Assembly (NCBI GenBank): GCA_021307315.1
Contig: JAJSPD010000014.1
Location: 806,001 to 870,000, forward strand
Source of the DNA: Bisporella sp. PMI_857
Lineage: Eukaryota > Ascomycota > Leotiomycetes > Helotiales > Helotiaceae
Length of the DNA stretch: 64,000 nucleotides
Direction: 5' to 3'
Shown here: piece after piece, positions 45,383 to 57,279 of the stretch
Position numbering within the stretch: the first letter of the stretch is position 1
How the letters are laid out: each line of letters begins with the position of its first letter
Made by a program: the position numbers and the translations under genes
Notes under the pieces: generated by a model
The model's database searches: none
Seen by the model: the letters and a program-made list of their open reading frames with translations, nothing else
Told to the model about the DNA's origin: nothing

Positions 45383-46003
45383 CTAGATGAGATGCTCCCA
45401 TTGCGGTGTTCTCTTCCTTGGCGTCATCGGATGAAGATGGGTAGCTTTCTGCAATGGCAGCAGTAAGTTTAGCAGCAGATCCCAGGAGTCGAGGGGAGCC
45501 TTAAATGTTCCGGTATTGGTAGATTTGGCTGAGGGAGCATATGAATTGGAACCAGGAGCATGGCCATATGATAGAGCTTTATCGTTAGTGAAGGTTATCG
45601 CCACTGTGGGAGTTTTCTCTTTACCGCAAACTAAATTGGGCAGGTTACCCTTGTGGAGCAGCCGTTATTGAAGTAATAGAAGGAACGGCCTTCGTATTAG
45701 ATGAGCCTAGAAAATTGAACGCTATGATCCACACGACAGCCTCCGAGTCTAAAAGTTGCTGGGCTCGACCTACCCTAAACCGACTGCCCTTGGGTGAGAG
45801 AACTGAACATTGGGGGCTGCTTCAGCTGTATCGTGAATGGCATGAGCCAGAATTAAAACATGTTCGTTATGAGAATCATGGCAGGTATCGCCGGGGACAT
45901 GGCGATGTGGATGGAGATGGCTATGCTTCGTTTTCCTTGACTTAGGACGGGAGGCTGCAAACTGTTTGAGATGAACGAGGCCAGGCAAAACGGGCAAAAC
46001 CAT
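45383..46003 (-). pseudogene. Possible small gene or relic, His-rich and Ser-rich
   Basis: An ATG at 46003 opens about 75 codons with a His-rich stretch (KHSHLHPHRHVPGDTCHDSH), a feature of several fungal secreted proteins. Two further pieces downstream could be joined by introns: SSNTKAVPSITSITAAPQ, then GTAACC...CACAG, then VAITFTNDKALSYGHAPGSN to a stop at 45383. The first joint needs a weak donor (GTTTAG), and there is no clear signal peptide. It may be a decayed secreted-protein gene or a chance arrangement. Low confidence. Confidence 0.25.
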
Positions 46004-47239
46004 ACATTAGGGTAGTGGACAAAGGGTAGCGGTGAGGAAAGACTACGAGAAGGGAATAAATGAATGTGGTGTTCGAAATTATGATTCCAACCTAGCTCGG
46101 CGATTTAACTGAGGTCAATGATTGACGCATATTAAGGTTGTTTGATGGTGGCCATTTCGCTAATAAGGAAGCAACGATTGTGGAGGACAACGAGGCGGGC
46201 CAAAAATGAGGCTTCACAACAAGAACATGATATCACACGATGGCTCAAAGATGACAGAACCGCATCCGTCAGATCAATCCTTAAGATTAGCAGCAGCTAC
46301 ACATATAATCCCCAGGTCTCCAAAATTTCACTCAATTTTCTTTTGGAGCACTCGATCTCCAGCCGGCTAGCTAGAAGAGCTCATTATCGATCGTATCATA
46401 GCAGGAGCTGGTCAGCAACCTATGGGCACAATAGTTGCAGGTCCCGGACTACGACGAGGATGACCATTCATTGTCATTCCCTCTGACTCGCTAACATGGT
46501 GCAGATTCCAGTTAGCAGTCTGTAACAATGGAAAATGCCTTGTTCTGAAACTAGATACCACAAGTGTGCTTCCACGGAACTCAACCTGAACATACCACAA
46601 ATACAACAATTCACTCGCAATTTTAAGCCTATTTGATATCACAGGGTAGCTAAACCCCCCCCCCCCCCCCAATTTTTTTTTTTAAAAAAAATTAAAAATT
46701 CATGTCGTGGCCATCAAGCTGTCGAGGAGCTCTTCCCATCGCGAATATCAGACTCTTAATGGACACCTTGGAAGCACAAAAGCTCCTTAGATATGGAACA
46801 ACTGCAGACCCCTTTCAGAATATATAACAATTTAGAGATCTCTACCCACAAGTGTTCGTAAGAGATAGAAGTGACAGAGACATTTAAAGCTGCACTTGTA
46901 CTTCAATATTTCTAAGTGGATTTCCTCTCTACCATATCTTTGATAATACTTATCAAGCGGTGGTGGACTTTAGGAAGCAGAGCAAGAAATTTAAGATTGG
47001 CCAGATATTGGGCTCACACATAACTTATTTGGCGAAAGCGTCATTTAACTCAAAACAAACTATTTCCGGCGCCAACACACCTCTTTTAATCCACTTAGGT
47101 ATCAAGAGTCGTATCTGAAGTAAATAACCTTCCAACTTGCCTTCACATCAACGAAGTTCCCAACTCCAAGAGAGAAAAGGTTTCGAAATTACACTATGTA
47201 CGAAGAATTCAAGTATGCACATGCAGCTGCCATTTCATC
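46004..47239. other. Intergenic region with poly-C/T/A runs
   Basis: 1.2 kb upstream of the small candidate and downstream of the Asp f 4-like gene. It contains C16, T11 and A8 runs at 46655-46691. No supported gene. Confidence 0.45.
46655..46691. repeat. Homopolymer cluster C16-A2-T11-A8
   Basis: Sixteen C (46655-46670), two A, eleven T and eight A in succession. Comparable with the C17-A8 run at 23534. Confidence 0.85.
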
Positions 47240-48306
47240 TTATTGTTGCCCACCCATCTCGGTTCTGACAGTGCACTTTCCAGCGGGGATGTAGCAGCTT
47301 CCATCACTGGTTCCAACGGGAATTGGGTCTAAAATGTTGCCATTTCTAGCAATCCAAAGATTCTGGGTCATATCGCTGATGCAATCGGTCTCCTTAGCTG
47401 TGATGGACATGTCATATGTGTTGCCGTACTTGTTCATGATGGCTGAAACATCGTAGCCACAGCCAGTAGAGACGTAATTGATCTCGCCCCAGGTAGTCTC
47501 GTAGGAGCCGGAGATGTGGATATCGTTAGTGGCTTGGGCCCATCCAGCCTGAGTATCCTCATCGAATGCAACAACCTGTTCCTCGCCTGGGGCAAGGGTG
47601 ATACTAAGAGATGGCGAGGTCGGTGCCTTCATAGCTCCAAGGTTGGCCAATGCGTTCTCGGGATTATCATCTTCGGTGTATGCCTTGTTCCATACCATGA
47701 TAGTGATTGCCTCGCTTGCCGTGTTAACAAAGGTGTTCGTATATTGATAATCCCCAACTGCATCAACCTTCATCATGTTAGATCCCTGTGGATTGCCAAT
47801 ATTTCCAATTTTGGCTACATCCGCTCCAGATACCTGGGTGCGAGCTCCGAACTTGGTAACATTGTCAGCCAATCCCTTGATGCTGCTCCACAAAGTTTTA
47901 ACGTTCAAAACAGCATCCGATACCGAGCCGGAGGTGCTGGAAGCCTTCGCTGCGGCGGAAGTGGTCTTAGCGGCAGCAACTGCAGCAGCAGTTGTGGTAG
48001 CGGCGAGTTGAGCCGCGATGATCGGAGAGTTTGAGGGGGTAGCAACAGGAGATGCGGTCTTGGATGCCAGACCTGCGCTATATGCGGATGCCCAGTCGAT
48101 GCCCATTGCGTCCCAGTCAAGGGCGTTCCAATCAACGACACTATTATGGTATAAGTTACACTGTATCAACGACCAATACTTTTGGTCTCTTACTCTTTCT
48201 TCGCATGAGCCTGTGCATGTCGATGGAGATGAGCATGTGCAACTGGGCCAGCCATGGACTCGCCGATGGTCACGGCTGCCACAATCAAAGTTGTCGAGTA
48301 ACGCAT
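47240..48306 (-). CDS. Secreted Asp f 4-like allergen-family protein
   Basis: Two exons, 48306-48194 and 48140-47240, encode 337 residues. The N-terminus (MRYSTTLIVAAVTIGESMAG) is a signal peptide, followed by a His-rich propeptide-like stretch (VAHAHLHRHAQAHAKK). An Ala/Thr/Ser linker leads to the C-terminal domain, with EEQVVAFDEDTQAGWAQA, SYETTWGEINYVSTGCGYDV and a C-terminal Cys cluster. This FDEDxQGGW...TWGE pattern is that of the Asp f 4 family, secreted proteins of unknown biochemical role that are widespread in ascomycetes. The intron (53 nt) has donor GTAAGA and acceptor AATAG, with frame kept as AKK-D-VVDWNALDW. The exon 1 start is supported by the signal peptide. Possible roles in wall or host interaction are inference only. 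Confidence 0.78.
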
Positions 48307-51300
48307 CTTGAAACAAGTCTATCTATCAAGAAAATGGTCGTAAATGTTTTTGGGGTTATACAGAATCGTGTTAATTTGGATCGTGAAAGGAAGCCGTTGA
48401 TAAAAGGAGTGTACGAGCAGTCGCTCAAAATTGGTTATAAAAGAGTGTGCGGAACTGAAAACGTTCGTTTCAACGGCGACCTGTGTCCTCGTGTGATGGG
48501 AGAAAGGAGGGAAGCGTACGGGGAAGGGGAAGGAAAGGCATATGTACGCCGGGGGGGGCCATTCGGTAGTGGATTTCATGACCAAATTGGTGTGGATGGG
48601 TAATTTGGAGTGGTAGATGAGCGCCCGCGATGTGAGGGCTCAGGCACATCCACTGATGGCAGGGGAGATGAGATTGACCAAGCAGCCAATTTAGTCAACG
48701 GCCCACTGAAAATGCGTTCCTGGCCCGGACCAAGGTTGTCCAAGGGAAGGTTCTTGGTGCTGAGTGGCTGGTCTTTTCCTGTTCCTGACACCAAGCGACG
48801 AGGATGAATACCCATAGAACAAGTTAAACAAGGCCGCAGCAACGCCCCCCCCTTGGCACAGACCCTGTACTCAATTTTCAGGCTTTGCACCTCCTCGATC
48901 CGATCTCTCCAACCAGAGGCAAACCTCTATATTTAATATGGGTCAAGGAGCTTTTTTGGATGGATGTCAATTGGGGCCACGAACGCGAATAAACACTCCG
49001 ACCTTGGCAATCGTCGAGTCTGGAGCATGCTGATCTCATGTTTATGCTTGACATACAGTACAGCACAGTACCGACAGCATAAACAGTTATTTATCGTATG
49101 CTTCATAAGCCATATGTCTGTTGAATGAGAAGATATGGCTAATGAACTCACTGAACATAACCCGAGGGAATTGACTCCGCAAACTCTAATATGAGTCTCT
49201 AGTCTGCACCACCCACTTCAACACGAAACAGTGACTTGACAGGAGTCTGGCCAACTAGTGTAGTCAGGCCCTTGGGTCGAGGATCAGCGTCCCCCTCGAA
49301 CCCTCCCGGAAGCCTGAAGGATCCTTCCAACCTCTATTTTAGAGCCTGCCCACGCCACTGGACAAATCACGATTACCTCAGATTTCAGGTACAGACATAC
49401 TATTTCCAGGGCCACGTAAGTTGTTCATCATCGTCATCATCATCCTCCAACTTCACATTTTTGGTGGCCTGCTGCGTTGTCCGGCGGCTGCCATCGTGGT
49501 ACTTCGCTCGGTCTGTCGATTCCACAAATATGGAGCCTCTGCATCCAGAAATGTTGTGCACAAAATGTGCTGAGAGCGCGGATTGGATGGGCGGAATAAC
49601 TACTGCACGAGTTGTGCAAATATTTTCTTTCGTCAGTGGGAAAATTCTATACTCGCAGCATCTCTATCTCGGCATTAATCATGATTGATGACTTGTAAGT
49701 ATACATCATGCCAATTGGTGAGTTGAAGCCGACCGCAAGATGGCGGTCACAGTAGCGACCCAGGAATATTCTTGTTGTTGCCGACTTTTTCTTGTTTTTA
49801 TGACAAGAATTTTCACGCATGCAACCATAACAATGACTCGAAGTCGAATCAATTTCCCGTAATGTATTGTGCAGGAGTTTAAGGAACATAGAAGTTTTGT
49901 ATAGATTGGATTAGTGATTGTTTTCTTCATACGACAGGTGAGGTCATCCAACAATAGCCTGCGGAAAGAAAGTTCATTGGATTTAGGGTCGCTTGTGCCT
50001 GGCCGCCCATTCAGACGGTATTGTGATGGAACCTGGCCACCAAGCGACCAACAGAACTCACTTGTTGGACAGCACAGATTTTTGTTGAAGTGTCATGATT
50101 CAGCCATGTTGCGGGAACGAAAGTGAAAATCGCTGCTATTCGACCACGTTTGATTTTGGGTTCCTCGGGCCTCAAATAGGCAGTTTTGGCATCAATGTTA
50201 CCGCTCAATTGATATCTTTGATCTTGGTTCGAGCCGTCAGGCTCAATGGCCGGGAGACGGAAGCTTCCATGAACGAGAAGATTATTGTTTATTGCCTGGA
50301 CCTCCAAGGTGCGACATTGACTCCGTTCCGAACCGCTAACAATTAGCATTTCATTCGAGGCCATCAATGGCTTACACATCTCCCGCAGTCTATCCTGCCA
50401 ATTATGCTCTTTCACAGCTTCAGGCCGCTTAAGAATACCGCCAATATTCTCGCTCTTTGATCACTGAAATTTGTTTTTCGTACTTATTTTTGGGGGGTGA
50501 TACCAACATAAAGAAGTGGTTAGAACGTATAAGCAAGATCAGGTGTCTTGGTGGATTTCATGGAAGGTGGTATCTGAAATCAATCCTCACAAGCACAACG
50601 CAAATACGCAGGTTTGTCCATCCTCGCAAAGTGGCCCTACAAGTATGTACTTCACGCTTCTAGAAAGAGTTGAGAATAAAGTGCATCGTGAAGCATAATG
50701 GTAATATGGCGATGAGCTACAATAGAGAGTTGTGATAGGCTTAGTGATGGTTGCATTGTAGAAATGCAGCGGTGCCACGTTGTAATTGGATGGAAAAGAT
50801 AGAAGTTCCTACGATTAAATTAAGTCAGATATCCCAAAGTAATAAAAGAGATCAATTCAACGTCTACTCGACATATTAGGCCAATCCCACTTGTTTAGCC
50901 TCATAGCTCACTCAGGTGGGCAGAAGTACTGAATAACTGGGGGTAAGCTACCACCGGCCGCTCAAGCATGCTCTGAGACACAGAACGGCATAATCGCATA
51001 CTGTACATTTAGCTTTTCCCCAACCATGTGAAATTTTCGGTCCTTCTCTAGAAATTGTCTGAGATCATCAGCTGACGTTGGACTTACCAAACATCGGCGG
51101 ACATGCGAAAAACCCTCTGGCCCCCAGCATGATTGGTCAAGCTCGATTTTGCGGGCATAGGCTCTTCTGGTGCATCGCGGCCGTAAGCGACCGACCTGCA
51201 ACAAACACACTTGGTAGTCTTCTCTGGCGCATCTGTTATTGGCCCCTCTGTAACCGGACAAACATATTCTCCCATCATGAGTTTTTGCCGTGGAAGTCTC

Positions 51301-52216
51301 AGGTTCTAGATTCCTGCGGCATGTTGTAACATGCTTGTATGTGTAAAGCCTACTGCCGGTGCGATGTGCAACATTCAGATGGGTTTTCGAAATGGGAGTG
51401 TGATTGGTATATCCTCGAGCGGCTGCTACATCAGATGTCGTACGCATTGATAAAATTGTTGAATGGAATTATATCAAATCTATGATGCCACGGCGGTCGG
51501 TGAATTTGGACAATTTTGTGTGGCTTGGATCTAGTGGTGCTACACATATTATACCATAGCAACACTGGAAGCAAAGCACCAAACAGGACTCGAGATCTTT
51601 GACGTTAAAGACTTTGAACACTTAAAACGAAATACCGTCCTAGCCTCTCCATTCACTATACGTCTTTGACCAGTTTCAGAAACATACATGACAATCCAGT
51701 CCTTCTCCCTCCAAATCTACATACTCAAGTGTGCTTTTCATGTTGGTTTTCCTATCCCAGAATATTAGATTACCAAAAAGGTGCGTTAAGCATGATGAAT
51801 GTTTAACAAGATATATTTTATATTACACATAGGCAACGTCTGTTGCCCGCATGCAAGAAAAGCACTCAAATAGGATGGTCATACCAAGTCCCTCTCTCGC
51901 CGCTTCCGGAAGTCAAGAAACAAATTCCCTTATGATTCTGAAAGCAGAATCCAACAGATTGCACGTGCAATTATGGATACCTAGGAGATAACAGTTGTAC
52001 ATTTATGCCTCATAATATATAATGCCGAAACAGTTCCCAATATTACCGGAATGGAAATTCTAAGCCTCTTCCGAATGCGCCATACCCGACTTCTAAACCA
52101 TCGTTTCCTATAAGCCCAGTAGGTTGTGCTTTCCAAATGCCTATGCTCTATGCCATGCTATGCTTCTCTCCTTCCTTCTTTCTATTACCCTCTTTACGCT
52201 TTCCATTCCTCCTGAT
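48307..52216. other. 3.9-kb region without a supported gene
   Basis: Between the Asp f 4-like gene and the transporter. Several open frames (49236-49688 +, 50011-50415 -, 50962-51447 -) overlap frames on the other strand, lack signal peptides or domains, and mostly have weak starts. A TCATCATCG-type microsatellite lies near 49425-49445. This is one of the two longest gene-free stretches of the window. Confidence 0.4.
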
Positions 52217-54133
52217 CTAGGCCACCGCCTCATCTTTCTTTAGAGTCTTCTCATCTCCATGGAATCCCTGCCTTGTATTAAGTTCCTGCTGCAGTGTATA
52301 GCCCTTTGTAAATACACTCGCCACCATCACCACCGCGCTCAGCGCACACATCACAACCCAAATTATCTTCAGCGCGTCTGCATAACTCTGCACCAGCTGC
52401 TCCTTCATCAGCCCCTTCTCCATATTCTTGATGATATGCACCAAGCTCGTAGCATCTTTCGAGTACGCATCCGCCAGAGGCGCCAACAGGTCGTATTTGA
52501 GCATCTTGACCTTGACCTGGTTTTGGAAGACGACGCCGCCGACGGCAACACCAAGAGATTGTCCAAAGACCCGCGCGAAGGCAAAGAAGGCTACAGAGTG
52601 CCCGGCATCCTGGGGCCTGGCGGAGGCCTGGATGGCGAGTGCCATGGAAGGAAAAAGCATTCCTGTCCCGATAGAGACGGGCACGTTCAGGAAGACCCAG
52701 GCGGGGATGGAGGTTGATGGATCCAAGAGGATAAGCAAGCCGCTACCGACGGTTGTGAGGACCCAGCCGATCCAGATAGCCCACCGGTATCTTCCTGTAG
52801 CCGCGCATACAATTCCGACGACAACAGACATGGCTAGAGATCAATTAGACAGAGGCCCCCTAAAGACGAGGTAAGGAAAACTCACGTGCCACGAAGCTTG
52901 TCTCAGGGAGAACCGCTACACCGGATATGATGGGAGTATAACCCTTGACGCCTTCATAGTAGAGAGGAAGGTAGTACAATAATGACCAAAGAATCATCCC
53001 ATGCACGATGGTTTCCAAGTATGTTATTATTAGACTTGCGTTAGAGAAGATACTGAAGCGAATTATCGGATCGATATGGTCCCCCGGAAGGAGAAGACCG
53101 TCCTTGTCGAACGCCTTGCGAGAGAGATTCCATTCATAGAAGCCAGTAGCGATCAAGGTGGCGAAGCCAAATATAAGAGGGAAGAGCGTGCGCCAGTGGT
53201 CCCATGGATACATCACCCCACCCCAGGTTAGGGGAATCAATATAGAAACTGTCGAACCGATGAATGCCACAGCTCCAAACCAGTCGAAGAGCTTGACCTT
53301 AAGAATGAGATCGCCTGGGACGCGGTCGAGGTGTAGGAAGAAAATTATGGCGACGACGCCTACACCGATAATGGGGAGGTTGATCCAGAAGATCCATGTC
53401 CATGAGACAGACTGGGCGAATGCGCCGCCCATTAAAGGGCCAGCAACGCTACCAATCGCCCACATCGAGCCTAGGTAGCCAAACCATGCTCCTCGAACAG
53501 CTAGAGGGACCATATCTGTAACGATGATTTCACCTAGAGTCATTATTCCTCCTCCTCCGATACCCTGGATAGATCTTCCTACAAGCCTAGATAAGATGTG
53601 AGCACCCGCCCCGAACATTTTGCTGGAAGTGTTTCTTACATCATGGTGAAGTTAGTAGCCAAGGCTGCAACCAGAGAACCGACGAAGAAGAAGAGCGAAC
53701 TGATCAAGACCAACTATGACATATGAGTTCGAGGACAACACCAGGTCCCAGGCGTCAGACATACCTGCTTTCTCCCAAAGACATGGCTGAATCCCGCAAT
53801 AATTGGCTGGAAAACTGCTGATGTAACCAAGAAAGAGGTGCCAGACCAGAACGCCTCGATGGCTGACCCTTTTAGTTTTGTCGTGATTATAGGTAACGCT
53901 ATGCTAAGAGAGGTGGCATCAAGAGCCGCCGCTAGCGTTATGATACATATCGAGCCAAAAGCCAACAGAAACGCATAGCTGGGCTTAAACTCTGCTGCTG
54001 GAATAGCTTCTAAGGGTGGTAGATTCGCTTCAGCTTCTGGTTTGAAGATGTTTGTGTTTTCATTTTGATGACTGGGCGTAGATACCCCCGGCTTCTCGTC
54101 AATAGATATGGATGATTGAGACCTTGTAGACAT
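52217..54133 (-). CDS. MFS drug:H+ antiporter, DHA2 (14-TMS) type
   Basis: Four exons, 54133-53765, 53713-53640, 53586-52886 and 52833-52217, encode 586 residues. About 14 hydrophobic segments are visible, starting with FLLAFGSICIITLAAALDAT. The loop 2-3 motif appears as GFSHVFGRKQ. LVGRSIQGIGGGGIMTLGEI follows, then the antiporter motif C (GSVAGPLMGG) that marks the drug:H+ antiporter families. The N- and C-termini are hydrophilic (Ser/Glu-rich start, end TLKKDEAVA). It would act at the plasma membrane exporting toxic compounds or metabolites, or in vacuolar amino-acid or siderophore-type transport as some DHA2 relatives do; the substrate is unknown. Introns (GTATGT/CATAG, GTAAGA/TCTAG, GTGAGT/TCTAG) all keep frame. 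No biosynthetic genes are adjacent. Confidence 0.9.
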
Positions 54134-54925
54134 TATGAAGATTGTAAGAAACTTTTCCTCTCTAACCTTTGAACGAAACAAGGGAAGGGAGGTGCTCTAG
54201 GCATTTATCAAGGAGATATATCATACAAGAAGACGTTGATACGTAATTACCTATCAATGCTTGATTAGTGTGGCCAGGCGGACTATCTGTCGTCCCTTAC
54301 GAGGAAACGGATTGATGGGTCTGGAGTTAAGGCACTATGACGGGTACTTTCACGACTTTTGACTGCCTGCTTGGCCGCTTTGGCCCATGATGGGGAAACT
54401 GCAAAGACTATCCCCAGATTCGGATAGCATATCTCCGCTAGTTACGAAAAAGAAGACTGGATTGGGTCATAGGAGAGGAATTAAAAAATCCTTACTTGAA
54501 GTAGTCATCAATCACTTGGTGGTTAAGTTTGCGAATGCGAGAACACGCCATAATTTGTCAGCACTCTTAACAGCAGCAGAGTTATCACCATTACCAGATT
54601 GTATAGCATTGGCATGTGCTATGAACTTGGTGGGTATCTGTATCGGCATCGGTACAATAGAGGAGCTGAAAGATGGCCCGCCAAAGGAGCCGTCGGCCTA
54701 ACATAAAGCCGATTGACTTACACCTGCTAAGCGAGATATAAGCTTTGAGGCTCTGCGCTTCCCAAAAGGTGGGTCCATGGGACTTGGCTTGACGGAATGC
54801 GAATGCGAATGCGACATCGTTATGTTAGATGACTAACCTGCAGTCCCTTAGCTTTCCAGCTTTTCAGCTTGCATCAGACCGATACAGGACTGGGAGCCTG
54901 GTGGTCATGGGAACTAGCAGTAACC
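54134..54925. other. Divergent promoter region between MFS transporter and PFA4
   Basis: About 790 bases. It includes three copies of GAATGC at 54795-54812 and an open frame of 104 codons at 54387-54701 with an ATG but no recognisable family. Not called as a gene. Confidence 0.4.
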
Positions 54926-56226
54926 ATGACGCGCTTTTCTCTTTCTATTCCTTCGATTGAGGCGTTTGCAATTCCCGGTGTGTCGTTCCTAATATCCTTT
55001 CTGGCATATACTTCGCAAATTCTATTTCATTATATTGAGCCTGGACCATTGAGTCGCAAAGAGGCCATCTGGTTCAACTTATCTGTGCTAGCCATCTGGT
55101 GGTGTTATTACCTGGCATGCACCACTGATCCAGGCCCGCAGGGTTGGTTCGATGAAGCATTAGCCAAAAGTAACAGCGAGAAAGAGGACCAGAAGACAGC
55201 TGTGCGGTGGTGCAAGAAATGTAATGCTGCCAAACCACCCAGAGCCCATCACTGCAGACAATGTCAACGGTTTGTTGCTTACCCCTGCTACTGTATATCG
55301 TATTGCTCACACTAACATATTGGAGATGTATCCCAAAGATGGATCACCATTGTCCTTGGACGACCAACTGCGTTAGCCACACGACCTTCCCCCATTTTCT
55401 CCGATTCGTCTTTTACGCCGTTCTTAGCATGGCAATCCTAGAATATCGTCTTTACCAACGCGCTTACTATATATGGGAGAATAGGAATCTGCCAGCATAC
55501 CTTGGACCACCTATCTGGGGCATGGCACATTTATTCGCCCTCATACTCGTCAATAGCATTACCCTCTTCGCATTGGTCGTTCTTTTCACCACAGCAGCCC
55601 GAAGTCTCGTAATAAACACAACAATGATAGAAACCTGGGAGATCGGGAAACATGAAGCACAAGTGGACCGAGCCAGGAAGCTGGGCGGTTACATGTACGT
55701 AAATGGGAAACGGGTGCGTGTTGAACATCAAGAGTTTCCCTATGATATCGGGATATGGAAAAATATGTGCCAAGGAATGGGCACGAAGAATATTGTAGCA
55801 TGGCTCCTGCCATTCGGCGCGGCACCGGATATCGGTTCTGCTGCATATTACGAGGTCAATGGCTTTGAGGACATCACAAAAGTATGGCCACCAGTAGATC
55901 CAGAAAAGGTGCCACGAGTAACACGAATTTTTGATGATGCGGGCATACGAGAGTATGATACTCCTGCCGAAGAAATAGCTGCCTTCAAGAGGAGGCAAGA
56001 AGAGGATTTTAAAAGACGAGGGTGGACTCACGATGATGACGATGCTGAACTGGAAAGCTCAGGTGAGGAAAGCTCTGGTGAGGGTTGGGACCCTGACGAG
56101 AGATGGAAAAATGCCGATGGAGATACATTAGCGGATTTTGGTGTGGATATTGATGCTGAGAGCATGGACGAGGACGACATTCCTCTGGGTGAACTACTTA
56201 GACGTCGTAAGAACAAATATGTGTAA
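54926..56226 (+). CDS. PFA4: Palmitoyltransferase PFA4 (DHHC family)
   Basis: Two exons, 54926-55269 and 55326-56226, encode 414 residues. The Cys-rich domain reads VRWCKKCNAAKPPRAHHCRQ and CQRCIPKMDHHCPW, with the catalytic DHHC at 121-124. Four membrane spans are seen: two before the domain (IPGVSFLISFLAYTSQILFH; LSVLAIWWCYYLACTT) and two after (FVFYAVLSMAILEY; FALILVNSITLFALVVLFTT). The DPG motif after span 2 and the TTxE motif (NTTMIETWE) are present. The long acidic C-terminus is usual for fungal Pfa4, an ER enzyme that palmitoylates the chitin synthase Chs3 in yeast. The intron (56 nt, donor GTTTGT, acceptor TTGGAG) falls inside the CRD and keeps frame. The ATG at 54926 matches the family start (MTRFSLSIPSIEAFAIPG). 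Confidence 0.94.
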
Positions 56227-57120
56227 TAAATGATACCTACAAGTCAGACTCATAATATTTCGATAAATTTGGTTACACACAGGTCTCCTTTTGTAATATG
56301 AATTGCAGATTGGATGGTTGAGAGTGCGTATAGCTCCCCCACGTCACAGCTTCTGCACAGGAACAACTATATAACACCATCCCTTGCTACACCTCTACGC
56401 TCTCAATGACCTTTGTCCATCATCGGCCAGCTAGATGGCAGAAGCCACAACGCTGCTTTTAGGACTAAGCTAATACTTCCAAATCACGGCCAGCAACTCC
56501 AAATAAGTGCTTCCCGTACTCCTCGCCGATAGTATTGTGGTGCTAAGAATGATCGATAGGTTCATGTGAGGCAATTTGAAAACGAGAACAGCAATGAAAA
56601 GAACGGCAACATGCTAGGAGGGAACTGCTCTATATTTCAAACAAGTAATGCCGTCGCAAAGCATGATGCCATGGATAATACATTTTCTCTCTTAAACATA
56701 ATTTTCTAGATTATTCTTCCCGTACTCCCACAAAATATATGTGCTTCTTATCCCGACATCTCGACCAAGCATTCCAATTCGTAATGGAAGCAAAAAACAA
56801 GGTAAAGTGTAGCAAGCACAAAGGTAGCAATAAGGAAAGTGTGACGAGACGATGGTGAAGGCCATAGTGGTTTGGTTTTATCTAAAACTGCCAATTCTGA
56901 GATATTCACGCCGAGACATGGAACAGCACCACAACTTCTTATAGGCACAGAAAATGATATCACCACCCGTTTAGTTTGAAAGCTACTACGTATTTCTCTC
57001 CATTTTTATCACATCAATACGTTCTCTTGACATTACAGCTTATTCCTTACCATCAAAGCATCGACTCCTGACTCGCCCATCCACCTGCTTCCTTCAAATA
57101 TACAAATCAAGCATACAGCA
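56227..57120. other. Intergenic region, nothing recognised
   Basis: About 900 bases after PFA4. A minus-strand frame at 56748-56966 has a hydrophobic stretch but starts at GTG and is not supported. No repeats seen. Confidence 0.4.
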
Positions 57121-57279
57121 ATGTTCACCTTGACGTCTATCCTCAGCCATTGGATTGCGGTCACCTCAGCCTCCTTCCTCTTCGCAAGCCTTACACTTAC
57201 CGTCTTACCCATACTTATTCGTAGTTCTGGTCTACTTCGGTATAAAAACACGTTCTTTATTCCGCCGCCCGTCGGTTAG
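57121..57279 (+). CDS. Possible 52-aa single-pass membrane microprotein
   Basis: ATG at 57121 in a good context (ACAGCAATGT), preceded by a C/A-rich leader, opens 52 codons to TAG at 57277-57279. The peptide has a hydrophobic segment (WIAVTSASFLFASLTLTVLP), then basic residues and a Pro-rich end (FFIPPPVG). Codons are mostly C-ending (TTC, ACC, CTC, AGC, GTC), as in expressed fungal genes and unlike the surrounding AT-rich DNA. No family recognised. It could also be the first exon of a spliced gene, since GTTAGG follows near the stop. Confidence 0.4.
   Translation: MFTLTSILSHWIAVTSASFLFASLTLTVLPILIRSSGLLRYKNTFFIPPPVG

Noticed and set aside
50011..50415. 134-codon frame on the minus strand
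   Set aside because: Starts at GTG, limited upstream by a stop, no family resemblance.
50962..51447. 161-codon ATG-led frame on the minus strand with Cys and Arg
   Set aside because: No signal peptide, no domain, and an equally plausible overlapping frame at 51084-51278; likely chance.
54387..54701. 104-codon ATG-led frame between the MFS transporter and PFA4
   Set aside because: No homology I recognise; sits in a divergent promoter and could be chance.
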